From positions 3,348,001 to 3,412,000 of the forward strand of contig NC_014844.1 in NCBI RefSeq assembly GCF_000176915.2: DNA of 64,000 nt, written 5' to 3'. This DNA is from Pseudodesulfovibrio aespoeensis Aspo-2. Its GTDB lineage: Bacteria; Desulfobacterota; Desulfovibrionia; Desulfovibrionales; Desulfovibrionaceae. The first letter of the stretch is position 1. Each line of letters opens with the position of its first letter. The position numbers and the translations under genes are program-made. This document shows, one piece after another, positions 36,223 to 43,685 of the stretch. The notes beneath the pieces were generated by a model, which had not been told where the DNA came from, did not search any database, and saw only the letters and a list, made by a program, of their open reading frames with translations.

Positions 36223-38634
36223 CTAGGCGACGAGGCTCTGAGCCAGCTTGACCGCCCTGACCGCATCGGTGGACCAGCCGTCTGCGCCGATGGCGGTGCA
36301 GAACTTCTCGGTGACCACGGCCCCGCCGATGATCACCTTGGTCTTCAGTCCGCGCTCGCGCACCAGCCTGACCGTGTCCTCCATGCGCACCATGGTGGTG
36401 GTCATCAGGGCGGACAGGCCGATGATGGCCGCGCCCCTTTCCTGGGCCGCGTCCACGATCCTCTCGGCGGCCACATCCTTGCCCAGGTCCACCACGTCGA
36501 AGCCGTAATTCTTGAGCATCAGGCAGACGATGTTCTTGCCGATGTCGTGGATGTCGCCCTCCACGGTGGCCATGACCACCACGGGCCTGTCGGCGCTCCC
36601 GCCGTCCGCCTCCAGCAGCGGCTTGAGCCGGGCAAAGGCCACCTGCATGGTCTCGGCGGACTGGAGGAGCTGGGGCAGGAAGTATTCCTTGCGCTCGTAC
36701 TTCTCGCCCACCACCAGGATGCCAGGAATGAGCAGGTCGTTGACAATGCTCATGGCCGTCATGCCCCGGTCCAGTTCGGCCTCCACCAGGGGCACCACGC
36801 CGCCCTTGTCGCCCTTGATCACGGCGGCCTGCACGGGCGGCAGGTCCGGGGTGTCGGTGGCTGCGCGCGCAGTGGGCGCGGCCTGAGAGCCGCCCCCGCC
36901 GGTCCAGTCCGAGAACCGTCCGATGTAGCGGGCGGCCTGGGGGTCGCGGTTCAGGAGCGCTTCGGCGGCGTGCAGGGTCTCCTGGATGCGGGCCGAGTTG
37001 GGGTTGGCAATGAACGAGCACAGTCCAGAGGCCATGGACAGGGCCAGGAAGGTCGAGTTGAGCAGCTCGCGCGCGGGCAGGCCAAAGGAGATGTTGGACA
37101 GCCCTATAGTGGTGGGCAGCCCCCAGTCGTCACGGCAGCGGCGCATGACCTCCATGGAGTGGCGCGCGGCCTCGGGCTTGGACGACACGGTCAGGGCCAG
37201 GGCATCGACCATGATCAGCCGCCGGGGGATGCCCAGCCCCTCGGCCTCGACCAGCAGGTCCTCGATGACCGCCAGCCGCTCCGTGGCCGTGACCGGGAGC
37301 TTGCGCCCGACAATGGGCAGCAGGATGAAGGGTGCGCCAAAGAGCTTGCACAGGGGGCCGAGCGCCTCCATCTTGCCCGGCTCCCCGGAGATGGAGTTGA
37401 CCAGCGGCGAGCCGGGATAGACCCACAGCCCGGCCTCGACAGCCCCGGAATCGTTGGAGTCGATGGAAAGCGGGGTGGTGAAGCGGCCCGACAGTGCCTT
37501 GATCAGTCCGGGCAGCAGGATTTTCTCGTCGGCCATGGGCGCGCCCACGTTGACATCGAGCACTGGCGCGCCAAGGTCTATCTGCTCGGCGGCAAAGCGC
37601 AGGGCCTCGGCGAAGACGCCGTCCTGCAGCTCGCTGGTGAGCAGCGGCTTGCCCGTGGGGTTGATGCGCTCGCCGATGATCACGCCGGGGTGGGAAAAGC
37701 CCACGGGCACGGACACGGACCGCGAGGTGAGGACCATCTGGGCGTCGTCCGTGGGCGCGGGCCTGCGCCAGGGGGTGTCGCCCACCTTACCGCGCACGGC
37801 CCGGATGTGCTCGGGCGTGGTGCCGCAGCAGCCGCCAATGAATTTCGCGCCCAGGTCCACAAACCGGACCGCCTGCTCGGCAAAGGGCTCTGGGCCCAGG
37901 CGAAAGGCGGTGTTGCCCTCGGCGTCCAGCTCGGGCAGCCCCGCGTTGGCCTCGGCAAAGCAGGGCACGGTCAGGCGCGGCGCCCAGGCGGCCAGGGTGT
38001 CGCGCATCTGCTCCGGCCCGGCGGAACAGTTGGTGCCGATCAGCTCCACGCCCATGTTCTGCATGGTGTCCACAAAGGTCAGCGGCGTGGTGCCGGTCAG
38101 GCTGGCCGGACCCTCAAAGGTCATGGACATGGCCACGGGCAGGGAGCAGACCAGCCGGGCGGCCACTACCACGGCCCTGGCCTCGGCCAGGTCAAAGTGG
38201 GTCTCGCCCAGGATCAGGTCGGCCCCGCCGTCCACGCAGCCCCGGATCTGCTCCTTGAATATCTCCACCAGCTCGCGGAAGGTCAGGTCGCCCAGCGGCT
38301 CGACAAAATGGCCGGTGGGGCCGATGGACGCGGCCACGAAGGCGCGGTCCCCGGCCACCTGCCGGGCGATGCGGGTCATGGCCCGGTTCAGCTCGTAGGG
38401 GTCGGCGTCCAGCCCCAGCTTGGGCCTTGAACCGCCAAAGGTGTTGGTGGTCAGGATGTCTGCGCCAGCCTCCAGGTATTCCTGGTGCACGCCGCGAATG
38501 ACCTCCGGGGCCTTGAGTCCCCACAATTCGGGCGACAGCCCGGGGGGCAGACCCCGCCCCTGGAGCAGGGTGCCGTAACCGCCGTCGAAGAAATATATCC
38601 TGTCGTCGCGCAGGATGGATCTGAAATCGGGCAC
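36223..38634 (-). CDS. metH: Cobalamin-dependent methionine synthase, short form without activation domain
   Basis: An 803-residue enzyme that transfers a methyl group from methyltetrahydrofolate to homocysteine through cobalamin. The homocysteine domain (~1-290) has FDGGYGTLLQ and the zinc cysteines in GTNCSAGPEQM and IGGCCGTTPEH. The folate domain (~310-570) has IIGERINPTGKPL and LDVNVGAP. The cobalamin cap and Rossmann domain (~610-803) have the cofactor motif GDIHDIGKNIV. The reactivation domain that binds SAM in long MetH (~1,200 residues) is absent, so another protein must re-reduce the cofactor. The start is a GTG at 38634 with GGGAGG upstream. An own promoter with a palindrome and a terminator frame the gene. 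Confidence 0.95.
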   Translation of the reverse strand: MPDFRSILRDDRIYFFDGGYGTLLQGRGLPPGLSPELWGLKAPEVIRGVHQEYLEAGADILTTNTFGGSRPKLGLDADPYELNRAMTRIARQVAGDRAFVAASIGPTGHFVEPLGDLTFRELVEIFKEQIRGCVDGGADLILGETHFDLAEARAVVVAARLVCSLPVAMSMTFEGPASLTGTTPLTFVDTMQNMGVELIGTNCSAGPEQMRDTLAAWAPRLTVPCFAEANAGLPELDAEGNTAFRLGPEPFAEQAVRFVDLGAKFIGGCCGTTPEHIRAVRGKVGDTPWRRPAPTDDAQMVLTSRSVSVPVGFSHPGVIIGERINPTGKPLLTSELQDGVFAEALRFAAEQIDLGAPVLDVNVGAPMADEKILLPGLIKALSGRFTTPLSIDSNDSGAVEAGLWVYPGSPLVNSISGEPGKMEALGPLCKLFGAPFILLPIVGRKLPVTATERLAVIEDLLVEAEGLGIPRRLIMVDALALTVSSKPEAARHSMEVMRRCRDDWGLPTTIGLSNISFGLPARELLNSTFLALSMASGLCSFIANPNSARIQETLHAAEALLNRDPQAARYIGRFSDWTGGGGSQAAPTARAATDTPDLPPVQAAVIKGDKGGVVPLVEAELDRGMTAMSIVNDLLIPGILVVGEKYERKEYFLPQLLQSAETMQVAFARLKPLLEADGGSADRPVVVMATVEGDIHDIGKNIVCLMLKNYGFDVVDLGKDVAAERIVDAAQERGAAIIGLSALMTTTMVRMEDTVRLVRERGLKTKVIIGGAVVTEKFCTAIGADGWSTDAVRAVKLAQSLVA

Positions 38635-38752
38635 GCATACCTCCCGGGCATGTTGACTGGCGCGCGGCCATCGGCCATCATCGCCCCTGTTCTCTGGCTG
38701 GCCGCATGGACGCCACCCCGTGCTCCGGGAGGGCCGCAGGCCGTGTATTCAT

Positions 38753-38796
38753 ATATCAAGATATTTCAATATACACGCCGCCCAGCCGGGAATCAA
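38753..38796 (-). promoter_or_regulatory. metH promoter with overlapping palindrome
   Basis: On the minus strand a -35 TTGATT (38791..38796) and a -10 TATATT (38768..38773) are exactly 17 bases apart. The expected start point falls in an AT-rich palindrome, ATATC-AA-GATAT (38753..38764), in otherwise GC-rich DNA. A repressor bound there would block initiation. An ArsR-type S-adenosylhomocysteine regulator (SahR), known to control methionine genes in Desulfovibrio relatives, is a candidate by inference only. About 120 bases of leader follow. Confidence 0.6.
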
Positions 38797-38873
38797 GACT
38801 TTTTCCGCGCGGGGCCACAGCCGGAAACCGTGAGCCAGCATGGCTCCACATGGCTCCGAGGTATCGAAAATCA

Positions 38874-38902
38874 TTGAAAAGGACAAACAAAAACTATACT
38901 GT
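38874..38902 (+). promoter_or_regulatory. Candidate promoter of the rpoH operon
   Basis: A -35 TTGAAA (38874..38879) and a -10 TACTGT (38897..38902) are 17 bases apart, 60 bases before the sigma-factor ATG. An inverted repeat AAAGGAC/GTCCTTT overlaps the promoter and is followed by T residues, so the site may also be regulated or partly attenuated. Confidence 0.5.
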
Positions 38903-38962
38903 CCTTTTTTTCACTCTTTATATAAGTATTGAACCGGGCTTTTGACGCCCGCCGCATAAAGC

Positions 38963-40156
38963 ATGACACCCGCAAGCAAGACCTCCGCACCTGAGCCCGA
39001 CATCGTTGATTCCGACTTTGACGAAACGGGCGCAACCGGGCCGAATCCTTACGATCCGTCCAGGAAGCCCCTGGACGACGACCCGGATGTTGAAGACCTG
39101 GACGACCAGGACGACGTGAACGTTGACGACCCGGACGAGACAGACCTAGAGGAACCGGGGTTTGACGACCCCGGCTTTGACGTTGCCCTGGACGACAGCC
39201 TGGGCGACCCTCTGTCCGGCACCGCCCTCCCGGCCCGGCTCGACCCTCCGGAAAGTCGGCTGCCCGCCTTTGTGGTCGCCTCGTCCAAGGAGGTCAGGGT
39301 CCGCGACCCGCTCCAGCTCTATCTCAAGGAGATCGCGCGCTTTCCCCTGCTCGACCCCGAGGAGGAATACGCCCTGGCCAAGCGCGTGCAGGACGAGAAC
39401 GACCAGGACGCGGCCTTCAAGCTGGTCTCCTCCCACCTGCGGCTGGTGGTCAGAATCGCCATGGATTTTCAGCGCAGATGGATGCAGAATGCCCTGGACC
39501 TGATCCAGGAGGGCAACGTGGGGCTGCTCAAGGCCGTGACCAAGTTCGACCCGGAGAAGGGCATCAAGTTTTCCTATTACGCGGCCTTCTGGGTCAAGGC
39601 GTACATCCTCAAGTACATCATGGACAACTGGCGCATGGTCAAGGTGGGCACCACCCAGACCCAGCGAAAGCTCTTCTACAATCTGAACAAGGAGCGGCAG
39701 CGGCTCCAGGCCATGGGCTTCGACCCCACCACCGAGGCGCTGAGCAAGAGCCTTGGGGTCAGCGAGGCCGAAATCGACGAGATGGACCAGCGGCTGTCCA
39801 GGAACGACATGTCGCTCAACGCCCCGCTGGGCGAGGATTCCGATGCCACCAGGATGGACTTCCTGCCCTCGCTCGGCCCCGGCATCGAGGAGTCGCTGGC
39901 CAGCGACCAGATCGTGGAGCTGCTTCTGGAAAACCTCAAGGCCATCCGGCCCACGCTCAACGACAAGGAGCTGGCCATCCTCGACCACCGGCTGCTTTCG
40001 GACGACCCGATGACCCTGCGCGAAATCGGCGAGCGGTTCGAGGTCACCAGGGAGCGCGTCCGCCAGATCGAGGCCCGGCTCATCGCCAAGATACGCGAGC
40101 ACATGACCGAGAAGATCAAGGGTTTTTCCAAAGACTGGGTGATTGAACACGACTAA
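38963..40156 (+). CDS. rpoH: RpoH-type (sigma-32) RNA polymerase sigma factor with acidic N-terminal extension
   Basis: A 397-residue group 3 sigma factor. Residues ~1-110 are an acidic, low-complexity extension (DDQDDVNVDDPDETDLEEPG) that ordinary ~285-residue RpoH proteins lack. Region 1.2/2 follows (DPLQLYLKEIARFPLLDPEE, HLRLVVRIAMDF, DLIQEGNVGLLKAVTKFDP, FSYYAAFWVKAYI). The RpoH box appears as QRKLFYNLNKER. Region 4 is TLREIGERFEVTRERVRQIE. The RpoH box points to heat-shock sigma function. It heads a run of genes on the plus strand, with the TPR gene 14 bases behind. Confidence 0.88.
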   Translation: MTPASKTSAPEPDIVDSDFDETGATGPNPYDPSRKPLDDDPDVEDLDDQDDVNVDDPDETDLEEPGFDDPGFDVALDDSLGDPLSGTALPARLDPPESRLPAFVVASSKEVRVRDPLQLYLKEIARFPLLDPEEEYALAKRVQDENDQDAAFKLVSSHLRLVVRIAMDFQRRWMQNALDLIQEGNVGLLKAVTKFDPEKGIKFSYYAAFWVKAYILKYIMDNWRMVKVGTTQTQRKLFYNLNKERQRLQAMGFDPTTEALSKSLGVSEAEIDEMDQRLSRNDMSLNAPLGEDSDATRMDFLPSLGPGIEESLASDQIVELLLENLKAIRPTLNDKELAILDHRLLSDDPMTLREIGERFEVTRERVRQIEARLIAKIREHMTEKIKGFSKDWVIEHD

Positions 40157-40170
40157 CAATGGGAAATCGC

Positions 40171-41928
40171 ATGACACGCACATATCGCCCCGCCGTTCTG
40201 GCCGCGCTTTCGGCCCTTCTGCTCATCCTCCCGCTGGCCGGACTTTCCGGCTGTGCCGTCGTGAGCGCCCCAAAGCCGGTTGCGCAGGAGCGATCCCTGT
40301 CGGACGAGGCCCGGCTCAACTACGACTTTCTCGTCTACCAGGACCAATTGCAGCGGCTCCAGCGGCATGCGGCCGAGGGCGAGCGCAGCCCGCTCACCGA
40401 GCAGGAAATCAGCGAGATCAGCGCGCGCGCCGAGGCCGCCCTGGACAGACTGCTGGCCGTTTCCCCCACCCCCCAGCTCTACCTCGAAAAGGCCGGGCTG
40501 ACCTGGAACGATCCGGCAGGCGCGGCCAAGTCGCGCGAGGCGCTCAAGACAGGGCTCAAGGCGTTCCCCGACAACCAGCTGCTGACCATCTACCTTGCCA
40601 ATTCCTATGTCATGGACAACCGCGTGGACGCGGCCATCGGGGTCATGGACGACTACCTGGCCAAGCAGCCCGAAGACTACCAGGCCCGCGAGCGGCTGGG
40701 CCAGATGCTCATGGACGCGGGACGCGACGCCCAGGCTCTGGACGCCCTCAAGAAGATTCCGGCGGACCAACGCTCGCCCGACGCGCTCTACGCCATGGGC
40801 CGCGCCCAGGGCAACCTGGGCATGCGCAAGGCGGCCATCGCCACCCTGAAGAAGGCCGTGGCCATGGACGAGACCTTTACCGAGGCCATGGTCGAGCTGG
40901 CCTACCAGTATGAGCTGTCCAAAGACCTCGTGGCCGCGGAAAAAACCTACGCGCGCATCATGGACCAGGGCGACCAGTTCCCGGAGGCGCGGCTGCGGGT
41001 GATCAACCTCAACCTCAAGCTCAACAATCCGGGCCGCGCCCTCGACGTGGCCCTGAACGGGCCGCAGTCCAAGAGCTTCGTCCTCGACGCCGTGCTCATG
41101 TTCATCAACGACGGATTCTACGCCCAGGGCTCCACGGTCCTGGACATGCTGACCTCGGACGGGGAAGTCCCGGCGGAGTATTTTTTCTACAAGGCCGTCA
41201 TTGCCAACGAGGGGGAGAACGACCCGAAAAAGGCCCTGACCTTCCTGGACAAGGTGAACGAGGACGACCGCCTCTACCCGCACGCCCTGCGCTTCAAGGC
41301 CCAGCTCTACAACGCGCTGGGCAAGGGCGACGAGGCCCTGGCCATCACCCGCAAGGGCAAGGAATTGTTCCCGGACGCCACCACCTTCTATATTCTCGAA
41401 TCCGCCCTGCTTCGGGACAAGGACGACAAAGCCGGGGCCGAGCGGGCGCTCAGAGAGGGGCTGGCCCGACTCAAGGACGACCCGGAACTGGCCTATGAAC
41501 TGGCCATGCTCTACGAGGCCTCGGATCGGCGCGCAGAAGGGCTCGCCCTGATGGAGAACGTGCTGCGCACCCACCCGGATCACAGCAACGGCCTCAACTA
41601 CGTGGGATACACCCTGGCCGAGGAGGACCGCGAACTCGACCGCGCCCTGGTCCTGGTCCAGAAGGCGTCCCTGCTCGATCCCGAAAACGGCTACATCCTC
41701 GACTCCGTGGCCTGGGTCCATTACAAGCTCAAGGACTACCCCCAGGCCTGGGAAAACATCGGCTACGCCGTGGGCATCGTGGACAGCGACCCCACCATCT
41801 GGGAGCATTACGGCGACATCGCCAAGGCCATGGGCAAGAAGTCCGAAGCGCGCAAGGGCTACCGCAACTCCCTCAAATTCAAGACCGCACACCCTGAAAC
41901 CATCCGGAAAAAACTGCAGGAACTATGA
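40171..41928 (+). CDS. Tetratricopeptide-repeat lipoprotein
   Basis: A ~585-residue exported protein. The signal peptide LAALSALLLILPLAGLSGC ends in a lipobox (LSGC), so the protein should be anchored in the outer or inner membrane. Most of the chain is TPR-like helix pairs, clear in LKTGLKAFPDNQLLTIYLAN, YQARERLGQMLMDAG and the C-terminal LVLVQKASLLDPENGYILDS. TPR lipoproteins act as scaffolds, often for envelope assembly. The partner may be the next lipoprotein, whose start overlaps this stop (ATGA). The ATG at 40171 follows GGGAAA. A second ATG four codons earlier (40159) is possible. Confidence 0.85.
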   Translation: MTRTYRPAVLAALSALLLILPLAGLSGCAVVSAPKPVAQERSLSDEARLNYDFLVYQDQLQRLQRHAAEGERSPLTEQEISEISARAEAALDRLLAVSPTPQLYLEKAGLTWNDPAGAAKSREALKTGLKAFPDNQLLTIYLANSYVMDNRVDAAIGVMDDYLAKQPEDYQARERLGQMLMDAGRDAQALDALKKIPADQRSPDALYAMGRAQGNLGMRKAAIATLKKAVAMDETFTEAMVELAYQYELSKDLVAAEKTYARIMDQGDQFPEARLRVINLNLKLNNPGRALDVALNGPQSKSFVLDAVLMFINDGFYAQGSTVLDMLTSDGEVPAEYFFYKAVIANEGENDPKKALTFLDKVNEDDRLYPHALRFKAQLYNALGKGDEALAITRKGKELFPDATTFYILESALLRDKDDKAGAERALREGLARLKDDPELAYELAMLYEASDRRAEGLALMENVLRTHPDHSNGLNYVGYTLAEEDRELDRALVLVQKASLLDPENGYILDSVAWVHYKLKDYPQAWENIGYAVGIVDSDPTIWEHYGDIAKAMGKKSEARKGYRNSLKFKTAHPETIRKKLQEL

Positions 41929-42872
41929 CCACGCGGCTTCGCTTCCCATTTGTTTCCGCGACCCTGGCGGCAGCCCTCTTGCTTGGCGCAACCCTGGCCG
42001 CCACAGGATGCGCGCCGCGCGCCGTCCGCCTGCCCGAACAGGCCGACCCGGAGGCCGCATGGCAGGTGTTCCGGCACAGTTCTTGCGCCCCGCCCGCACA
42101 GCCCGCCGCCCTGATCAAGGGCTCCCTCTACTACTCGCGGGTCACGCCCACCCGGCGCACCAACCGGACCCTGTACTCCATGTGGGGAGATTTCAACGGT
42201 CCCATGCGCCTTGACGTGTCCGCAGGCATCGGCAAGCTGCTCGCCCACATCCGCGAGGACCGCAACGGGCTCCTCGTCTACTACCCGGAGCAGAAGACCG
42301 CCTATGCCCACACCGACCCGGTGCTGGGGGCCACCCGGCTGGGCATGCCCTTTCCTTTTTCCCTGGGCCAGCTGGCCAGGGTGTGCGCGGGCGATTTCCA
42401 GGGGCTGGCCCCGGAGCGCTTCGAGACGGGCGGGCGCGAAAACGGCGGATTCGCCTATGCCGTCAATCACCGGCTCGCCTCGCACAACGGCAACGGACCC
42501 GGCACCACGGTGGTCACCGCCATCAGCCTGGACAAGGTCGGCAGGCCTGTCCTGATGCGCGGGACCGTGGCCCGAAGCCCGGTCCAAGGCGAGGCTGGGG
42601 AGGCGATCGGGGCCGGACTGCGCACCTGGCGGCTGGAGATCAATACCTATGAAGAAGACGGCGCTCAGCCGCCCATGCCCGGTCGGCTGACCCTGTCCAT
42701 GGACGACGGCGAGAAAGGCGTCTTGCGAATCACGGCGCGAGAGTTTAAGGTTGCACCCTGGCCCGCCAGGGCCACCGACCTTGAACTGCCGGAGGACACC
42801 CGGCTCCACCGCCTGGACAGGGGTCCCAGGCCGCAGGACACGGAAACGCCCGTGGCACATGAGGACAAATGA
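41925..42872 (+). CDS. Lipoprotein of unknown function (LolB-like size and fold possible)
   Basis: A 315-residue protein with a lipoprotein signal (LAAALLLGATLAATGC, lipid Cys ~30). The body has alternating hydrophobic strands typical of beta-rich outer-membrane lipoproteins (ALIKGSLYYSRV, GPMRLDVSAGIGKLLAHIRE, LLVYYPEQKTAYAH). LolB/LppX-like folds bind lipids in this way, but no diagnostic motif was seen. The C-terminus is charged and Pro-rich. It overlaps the TPR gene and the next small gene by four bases each (ATGA), so all three are co-translated. Confidence 0.75.
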   Translation: MTTRLRFPFVSATLAAALLLGATLAATGCAPRAVRLPEQADPEAAWQVFRHSSCAPPAQPAALIKGSLYYSRVTPTRRTNRTLYSMWGDFNGPMRLDVSAGIGKLLAHIREDRNGLLVYYPEQKTAYAHTDPVLGATRLGMPFPFSLGQLARVCAGDFQGLAPERFETGGRENGGFAYAVNHRLASHNGNGPGTTVVTAISLDKVGRPVLMRGTVARSPVQGEAGEAIGAGLRTWRLEINTYEEDGAQPPMPGRLTLSMDDGEKGVLRITAREFKVAPWPARATDLELPEDTRLHRLDRGPRPQDTETPVAHEDK

Positions 42873-43225
42873 TGCGCGATGTGAAATCGAACGAATCGGT
42901 CCTGGATGTCTTTTTGCTCGGCCTCAAGACCTGGCTCGCCGAAATGGGCTGGCTCTCCCGGTCCGTGCTCGCCCGCTTCGAGATAGGCAGGCTTGAAAAA
43001 GAGCTTGAACAGGAATATGCCACCCTTGGCCGCATTGCAGAGCAGCCCAGGGGCCGCAAGGAAGACAAGGACCTGTGCCTTGGGCAGATCAGCTTCCTCA
43101 AGGAGGAGATCGAGACCCTCAAGGCCGAGCTGGTCCAGGACCGCGAGGCGCGCATGAGCAGGCTGCGCCCGGACAGCGACCCGCCGGACAAACGCGACCC
43201 GGACACCAAGGGGGATTTGCCGTGA
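42869..43225 (+). CDS. Small coiled-coil hypothetical protein
   Basis: A 118-residue cytoplasmic protein of no recognised family. Residues ~10-35 are hydrophobic/amphipathic (VFLLGLKTWLAEMGWLS). Residues ~45-105 form a charged coiled coil (RLEKELEQEYATLGRIAEQ, CLGQISFLKEEIETLKAEL). The tail is Asp/Pro-rich and probably disordered. Its start overlaps the lipoprotein stop and its stop overlaps the rpiB start (GTGA), so it links the envelope genes to the sugar-phosphate genes. Confidence 0.75.
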   Translation: MMRDVKSNESVLDVFLLGLKTWLAEMGWLSRSVLARFEIGRLEKELEQEYATLGRIAEQPRGRKEDKDLCLGQISFLKEEIETLKAELVQDREARMSRLRPDSDPPDKRDPDTKGDLP

Positions 43226-43662
43226 GCAGAACCATCGTCATCGGCTCCGACCACGGGGGCTACACGCTCAAGCAGGCGCTTATCAAGGCCCTGGCCGACT
43301 GGGGCTGCCTGGTCGAGGACCAGGGACCGGACTGCCTCGATTCCTGCGACTACCCGATCTATGCCGCCAAGGTGGTCGAGCGGGTCAGGAACGACAACGG
43401 CGTGCTCGGCGTGCTCATCTGCGGCACGGGCCAGGGCATGACCATGACGGCCAACCGCATGGGCGTGCGCGCGGCCCTGTGCACCAACGAATTTCTCGCC
43501 CGCATGGCGCGCGAGCACAACGACGCGCGCATCCTCTGCCTGGGCGAGCGCGTCACCGGCCAGGGACTGGCCCTGGCCATACTCAAGACATTTCTGGAAA
43601 CCGGGTTCGGGGGCGAGCGGCATCAGCGGCGCATCGACCTCATGGACACCGTCTCCAAATAA
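43222..43662 (+). CDS. rpiB: Ribose-5-phosphate isomerase B
   Basis: A 146-residue LacAB/RpiB-family enzyme that interconverts ribose 5-phosphate and ribulose 5-phosphate. It has IGSDHGGYTLKQAL near the N-terminus, the catalytic Cys in GVLICGTGQGMTMTANRM, and VRAALCTNEFLARMAREHNDARIL. The start is the GTG at 43222 with GGGGG upstream, overlapping the previous stop. The frame is open much further upstream, but that part is a shadow of the coiled-coil gene. tkt and glpX follow. Confidence 0.93.
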   Translation: MSRTIVIGSDHGGYTLKQALIKALADWGCLVEDQGPDCLDSCDYPIYAAKVVERVRNDNGVLGVLICGTGQGMTMTANRMGVRAALCTNEFLARMAREHNDARILCLGERVTGQGLALAILKTFLETGFGGERHQRRIDLMDTVSK

Positions 43663-43685
43663 CACCATCCAGGAAGGGTTTCACC

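Noticed and set aside
36547-38430. 627-codon open frame on the plus strand
   Set aside because: Antisense shadow of metH.
38797-38880. S-adenosylhomocysteine riboswitch near metH
   Set aside because: GGAGCC/GGCTCC-like pieces occur, but the conserved core and pseudoknot could not be assembled, and the stretch lies upstream of the predicted promoter.
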